From contig JABABQ010000032.1 of NCBI GenBank assembly GCA_014238155.1, positions 108,074 to 172,073 of the forward strand: DNA of 64,000 bases, read 5' to 3'. Position 1 is the first letter of the stretch. The number at the start of each line of letters is the position of its first letter. Below are positions 60,562 to 64,000 of the stretch, in pieces. The DNA comes from Rhizobiaceae bacterium (lineage in GTDB: Bacteria > Pseudomonadota > Alphaproteobacteria > Rhizobiales > Rhizobiaceae). The translations under genes and the position numbers were made by a program. The notes beneath the pieces are model-generated. The model did not search any database. It had not been told where the DNA came from and saw only the letters and a program-made list of their open reading frames with translations.

Positions 60562-61812
60562 TCACATAAATGCCTGGATGCCGGTTTGTGCGCGTCCTAG
60601 TATGAGCGCATGAACATCATGAGTGCCTTCATAGGTATTGACCGCTTCAAGATTCATTACGTGGCGGATCACACCATATTCATCTGACACGCCATTGCCG
60701 CCATGCATATCGCGCGCAACACGCGCGATATCCAGTGCCTTGCCGCAATTATTGCGCTTCATCAGACTGATCAGCTCGGCTGGTGCATTGTGGGCATCCA
60801 TTAATCGGCCGAGCCGCAACGAACCCTGATATCCCAGGGCAATTTCGGTCTGCATGTCAGCGAGCTTCTTCTGGATCAGCTGATTTGCGGCAAGCGGCTT
60901 GCCAAACTGCTTGCGATCCAGAGTGTAGGAACGGGCTGCATGCCAGCAGAATTCAGCGGCTCCCATGGCGCCCCAGGAAATACCGTAGCGTGCCCGATTC
61001 AAGCATCCAAACGGCCCGGCCAGACCGGAAACGTGTGGCAACAGGTTTTCTTCCGGTACAAACACATCTTCCATCTGAATCATCCCCGTGACGGAAGCAC
61101 GTAGCGAGAACTTTCCTTCGATCTTGGGTGTTTCCAACCCCTTCATGCCGCGCTCCAGAATAAAGCCGCGAATTTTGCCGTCGTGATCGTCAGATTTGGC
61201 CCAGACCACCATGACATCTGCAACTGGAGAGTTCGTGATCCAGTTCTTGGCACCAGAAAGTGCATACCCGCCATCCACCTTTTTGGCGCGGGTGAGCATG
61301 CCACCAGCATCGGAACCGTGGTCTGGCTCAGTCAGCCCGAAGCAGCCGATCAGTTTACCGGCTGCGAGGCCGGGCAGATATTTTTTGCGCTGTTCTTCGG
61401 TACCGTAGGCAAAAATTGGGTGCATCACCAATGACGACTGAACCGACATGGCCGAGCGGTATCCGGAATCCACGCGTTCAACTTCGCGGGCTACGAGACC
61501 GTAGGATACATAGTTGACACCAGCGCCGCCATATTCTTCTGGAATCGTCGAACCAAGCAGACCCAGTTCCCCCATTTCAGTCAAGATATCCCGATCAAAC
61601 ACTTCGTTACGATTGGCTTCAAGTATGCGGGGGGCGAGATTTTCGTCAGCATAGGCTTTGGCTGAATCGCGAATAAGGCGCTCATCTTCCGTTAACTGGT
61701 TTTCCATCAAAAACGGGTCTTCCCAATTCAACGCAGGTGGTTTTGCCCGGGCCGTTTCCGGAGTGTTTGCATGATCTTGATCAGTTTCTACAGTTTCGGG
61801 ATTGGTCAGCAC
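60562..61812 (-). CDS. gcdH: Glutaryl-CoA dehydrogenase
   Basis: A 416-residue FAD-dependent acyl-CoA dehydrogenase of the GcdH type, which oxidises and decarboxylates glutaryl-CoA to crotonyl-CoA in Lys/Trp breakdown. Signs: [16 protein letters not shown], the FAD block [47 protein letters not shown], and the catalytic Glu in [20 protein letters not shown], as in GcdH. The GTG at 61812 has AGGAGA upstream; the earlier TTG/ATG region (to 61884) lacks one. It is divergent from the PhyH-like gene. Confidence 0.93.
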   Translation of the reverse strand: MLTNPETVETDQDHANTPETARAKPPALNWEDPFLMENQLTEDERLIRDSAKAYADENLAPRILEANRNEVFDRDILTEMGELGLLGSTIPEEYGGAGVNYVSYGLVAREVERVDSGYRSAMSVQSSLVMHPIFAYGTEEQRKKYLPGLAAGKLIGCFGLTEPDHGSDAGGMLTRAKKVDGGYALSGAKNWITNSPVADVMVVWAKSDDHDGKIRGFILERGMKGLETPKIEGKFSLRASVTGMIQMEDVFVPEENLLPHVSGLAGPFGCLNRARYGISWGAMGAAEFCWHAARSYTLDRKQFGKPLAANQLIQKKLADMQTEIALGYQGSLRLGRLMDAHNAPAELISLMKRNNCGKALDIARVARDMHGGNGVSDEYGVIRHVMNLEAVNTYEGTHDVHALILGRAQTGIQAFM

Positions 61813-62137
61813 AGCAATTGCTCTCCTAGCTGAAAAGGGTCGGCATGTCTTAGCACTGGCGCAACAAAAAGCCATTATGTGCAAGAATGAAAATTGGCAT
61901 CAGATTTCGAATTTGGGGCAAAAACGAACAACGTCCTGCGTCCTAACTCTTCACATACAGTTTTGAACCAAAGGACAGGGAAGGTCAAATACCTGATCGA
62001 CCAGGTAGAAATTGCCAGACTGTGACTTGGCAGCTGGTCACTTTCGCTTGTCCGCTGTCTTGACGCGGACACCGGATTCGATAAATCCTAAGACAGGTCA
62101 ATTTTCACCAAATCTATTGCGGAAGTACCGGATTTCC
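61813..62137. other. Divergent promoter region of gcdH and the PhyH gene
   Basis: This 325-base gap between divergent genes shows no further gene. Reading frames extend into it from both sides but lack ribosome sites and family residues. I found no convincing inverted repeat or promoter pair. Confidence 0.4.
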
Positions 62138-63268
62138 ATGGTCATTAAAGAATTGGAACAGCACATCAATCGGGCGCTGGTCGATACGGACGTGCCCTTG
62201 GCGTCGGCAATATCGAAGAACATTCCGATCTATGACTGCGCCAGTCTGAGTGGCGCCTTGGTGCCGGGAGAAAAACGCTCCGCACTGAAGGCCGAAATTG
62301 CCACCAACATGCTCAGCGGATCCGGTGTTTTCGTGCTTAAACACGCCTTTACCGATACCGGTGTAATCGATGCTGCAACCGAAGTTTTCAAAGAAATTAT
62401 CGCCAAAGAAAAGTCTTCCAAGGGTGCTGGCGCTGACCATTTTGCCGCTGATGGTGCAAATGACCGCATCTGGAACAGCCTGGAAAAGCTGTGCCTGGCA
62501 AGCCCGGAAACTTTCACCACCTATCACAGCAATTTATGGATTGAACTGGCCAGCGAAGCCTGGCTCGGGCCGGCGTTTCAGATGACGGCTCAAGTCAATC
62601 TGGTGCGCCCGGGCGGTCAGGCACAGGACGCCCATTGCGACTATCATCTGGGATTTCTAACGACCGAACAGGCGCGCGCATATCCACCTCATGTTCATCT
62701 GTTTTCCCCCCAACTCACCCTGCAAGGTGCTGTGGCTCATTGCGATATGCCAATCGAGGCTGGCACAACAAAATTGCTGCCATTTTCACAAACCTGGGCA
62801 AAGAATTATTTGAGCTACCGCGATAAACAGATCAGGCAGGTGTTTGAAAAACGGCATGTTCAGCTGCCACTTGAAAAAGGCGATCTGCTGTTCTTCTCGC
62901 CCGGCCTGTTTCATGCGGCCGGCAGCAATGTCAGTCAAAATGTTGAAAGGATGGCCAATCTGCTGCAGGTTTCCTCCGCATTTGGTCAAGCAATGGAAAG
63001 CATCGACCGGGTGACAATGTGCAAGCTGGTCTATCCGGTGCTGGCGAATGGCCAATACAGCGAGGCACAAACCCGTGCCGCCATAGCTAGCACGGGAGAA
63101 GGTTACCCCTTTCCAACCAGCCTCGACACTGACCCACCAGTGGGTGGGCTGGCACCGCAAAGCCAACAGCAATTGATACAACAAGGCTTGGCCCAGGGCT
63201 GGACATCACAACAATTCAATGATGCACTCGATGGGCGCCAGACCAAACGAAAATTTGCAAGTTCCTAA
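62138..63268 (+). CDS. Phytanoyl-CoA dioxygenase (PhyH)-like protein
   Basis: A 376-residue non-heme iron, 2-oxoglutarate-dependent dioxygenase-like protein. After a helical N-terminal part comes the facial triad: H-x-D in DAHCDYHLGF and the distal His in SPGLFHAAGSNVSQNVERMANLLQVS, with the Arg for 2-oxoglutarate binding nearby. A 100-residue C-terminal extension, rich in Gln and Asn, ends in basic residues. The ATG at 62138 (MVIKELEQH) is taken; the frame reaches 62012 but that part is unconvincing. PhyH enzymes hydroxylate many small substrates; none is suggested by the neighbours. Confidence 0.8.
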   Translation: MVIKELEQHINRALVDTDVPLASAISKNIPIYDCASLSGALVPGEKRSALKAEIATNMLSGSGVFVLKHAFTDTGVIDAATEVFKEIIAKEKSSKGAGADHFAADGANDRIWNSLEKLCLASPETFTTYHSNLWIELASEAWLGPAFQMTAQVNLVRPGGQAQDAHCDYHLGFLTTEQARAYPPHVHLFSPQLTLQGAVAHCDMPIEAGTTKLLPFSQTWAKNYLSYRDKQIRQVFEKRHVQLPLEKGDLLFFSPGLFHAAGSNVSQNVERMANLLQVSSAFGQAMESIDRVTMCKLVYPVLANGQYSEAQTRAAIASTGEGYPFPTSLDTDPPVGGLAPQSQQQLIQQGLAQGWTSQQFNDALDGRQTKRKFASS

Positions 63269-63354
63269 GATCGGAACCCGTCAACTAGGCGATCAATTTT
63301 ACGCCTGCATGCGGTCCACCAACCAATTGGTGATGAACCGCCAGATGAACGGAC

Positions 63355-63501
63355 TTAACGCAGGATTGAATTGCGAGCTATTTGGGGAATTTCGCTGCGG
63401 TGAATGCCTATATCAAACAACTCACGGTTGGAGAGTCTGTTCAGTTCGTTATAGGCCTTGCGGGTGTTGTTCCAGCTGCGGATGTTGTTGATAACGTCCA
63501 T
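63355..63501 (-). CDS. DUF1127 small protein (YjiS-like)
   Basis: A 48-residue protein too short for routine calling: MDVINNIRSWNNTRKAYNEL then NRLSNRELFDIGIHRSEIPQIARNSILR. The LSNRELxDIGIxRxEI pattern is the DUF1127 signature. AAAGGAA lies eight bases before the ATG. Members in alphaproteobacteria (for example CcaF1 in Rhodobacter) bind RNA and affect RNA turnover and stress responses; the role here is inference. It lies 86 bases after the convergent PhyH-like gene. Confidence 0.85.
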   Translation of the reverse strand: MDVINNIRSWNNTRKAYNELNRLSNRELFDIGIHRSEIPQIARNSILR

Positions 63502-63669
63502 TTTCGTATTCCTTTGAGAAAAACATATCCTTTGGACAGGCGAATGGTCAATTGATACCCCGCCTGTTCCGTTGACTGAAAAATAGGATTATTGGCACCT
63601 TTTACGAGTGCAAATGCTGCAAATATGCCCTGCAAAAACGACATGGCTTATTCAGAGACTTGCACCGAT

Positions 63670-63864
63670 TTAGGGCCTGCAGACAAACAATTCCCTGAGA
63701 AATAATCCATCCTGAACGGCAGCTAATTTCGAGTGCCAGCTAGCTATTCTTTCTTGGGTCTCCGTTGTCCCAAACAATTCCACCAATTCTGTCATCCGCG
63801 CTTCATCGGCTACGATCTGTCGTGCGCAACTGCTCTCATATTCGCTGGTCAGGTCAACCTGTTC
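63670..63864 (-). pseudogene. Possible 3' remnant of a host gene cut by IS66
   Basis: A minus-strand frame ends at 63670 with ELVELFGTTETQERIASWHSKL and AAVQDGLFLRELFVCRP. It stays open rightwards past the inferred insertion-sequence end at 63865, but there it runs antisense-like through another frame of the transposase, so only the part to 63864 can be host sequence. I do not recognise the protein. Confidence 0.35.
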
Positions 63865-64000
63865 GTATCCGTCCGATGAAGGTGCTCTGGCGGCATAGCT
63901 TTGAGTTTTGTTACGCTGCGGATGCAACGTAACGCCAAGGGAGCAGTTGGTCGATACGAGTGATCTTGTGATCGGCGATACGGGCAAGAGTATCGGTAAG
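63865..64000 (-). mobile_element. End of an IS66-family element, cut by window
   Basis: GTATCCGTCCGATGAA at 63865-63880 matches, at 13 of 16 positions, the GTAAGCGTCCGGTGAA type of IS66 terminal repeat as I remember it. The C-terminus of an IS66 transposase lies 31 bases inside it. The flanking ACCTGTTC at 63857-63864 would be one copy of an eight-base target duplication; the mate lies outside the window. Confidence 0.6.
63911..64000 (-). CDS. IS66-family transposase, C-terminal fragment
   Basis: The last 29 residues of a reading frame that enters from the right edge: LTDTLARIADHKITRIDQLL then PWRYVASAA and a TAA stop. The LxRIAxHxxxRIDxLLPW ending is characteristic of IS66 TnpC transposases. 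Whether the rest is intact cannot be seen. Confidence 0.8.
   Translation of the reverse strand, partial: LTDTLARIADHKITRIDQLLPWRYVASAA

Noticed and set aside
63670..63987. A single 105-codon gene at the right edge
   Set aside because: Its right part lies in a different frame over a clear IS66 transposase C-terminus, so the frame is at best a composite.

Overview
The window looks like chromosome of a moderate-GC alphaproteobacterium, most likely Hyphomicrobiales (Rhizobiales). The reasons are a fused anthranilate synthase TrpE(G) preceded by a 14-codon Trp-rich leader peptide and attenuator, a petABC-apt block, the order ubiK-lgt-midA-pgeF then prs-rplY-pth-ychF, a PetP/PetR-like regulator pair with a histidine kinase beside ilvE, and a DUF1127 small protein. 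No rRNA, tRNA or CRISPR array was seen.

Layout. 0-12 kb: the end of a DUF1499 protein, an EnvZ/OmpR-type two-component pair and a MarR regulator (all minus strand), ilvE, a glycine-zipper protein, an MBL-fold hydrolase, a TPR lipid- or periplasm-directed protein, an EamA transporter, a cold-shock protein, a haloalkane dehalogenase-like hydrolase, then csaA-like/proC/ybjN and ubiK. 11-20 kb: a housekeeping run on the plus strand (lgt, midA, pgeF, a creatinase-like M24 protein, prs, rplY, pth, ychF, two MaoC hydratases). 20-24 kb: petABC (cytochrome bc1) with apt downstream, minus strand. 24-27 kb: hpaF-hpaE-hpaD, three steps of homoprotocatechuate meta-cleavage, with a promoter whose spacer holds a perfect palindrome. 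27-30.5 kb: an HD-domain protein, a GNAT, and trpL-trpE(G).

30.9-55.4 kb is the accessory heart of the window: ten genes in one orientation. At its 5' end is an 11 kb gene for a 3,680-residue surface or secreted protein (LEPR-XLL motif, DUF4347 domain, nidogen-like domain, many cadherin/Ig-like modules). It is followed by a TolC-type outer-membrane protein, a periplasmic HlyD-like adaptor, a membrane HlyD protein with a GAF-like domain, and a fusion of an M50 site-2-protease-like membrane domain with an HlyD domain. There is no ABC transporter. After a 217-bp gap come five more co-oriented genes: a coiled-coil protein, an unknown protein, a AAA+ ATPase, a DUF6638-like protein and a DUF2333 membrane protein. 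I read the first part as a candidate non-ABC, type-I-like export system with its giant substrate; the second part is a tightly coupled AAA+ module of unknown role that may or may not belong to it.

55.6-64 kb: FlaR-like kinase, tdk, a DUF971 protein, glycerate kinase, an alpha/beta hydrolase, a secreted unknown, a GNAT, glutaryl-CoA dehydrogenase, a PhyH-type dioxygenase and a DUF1127 protein. The right edge carries the end of an IS66-family element that seems to have cut into a host reading frame.
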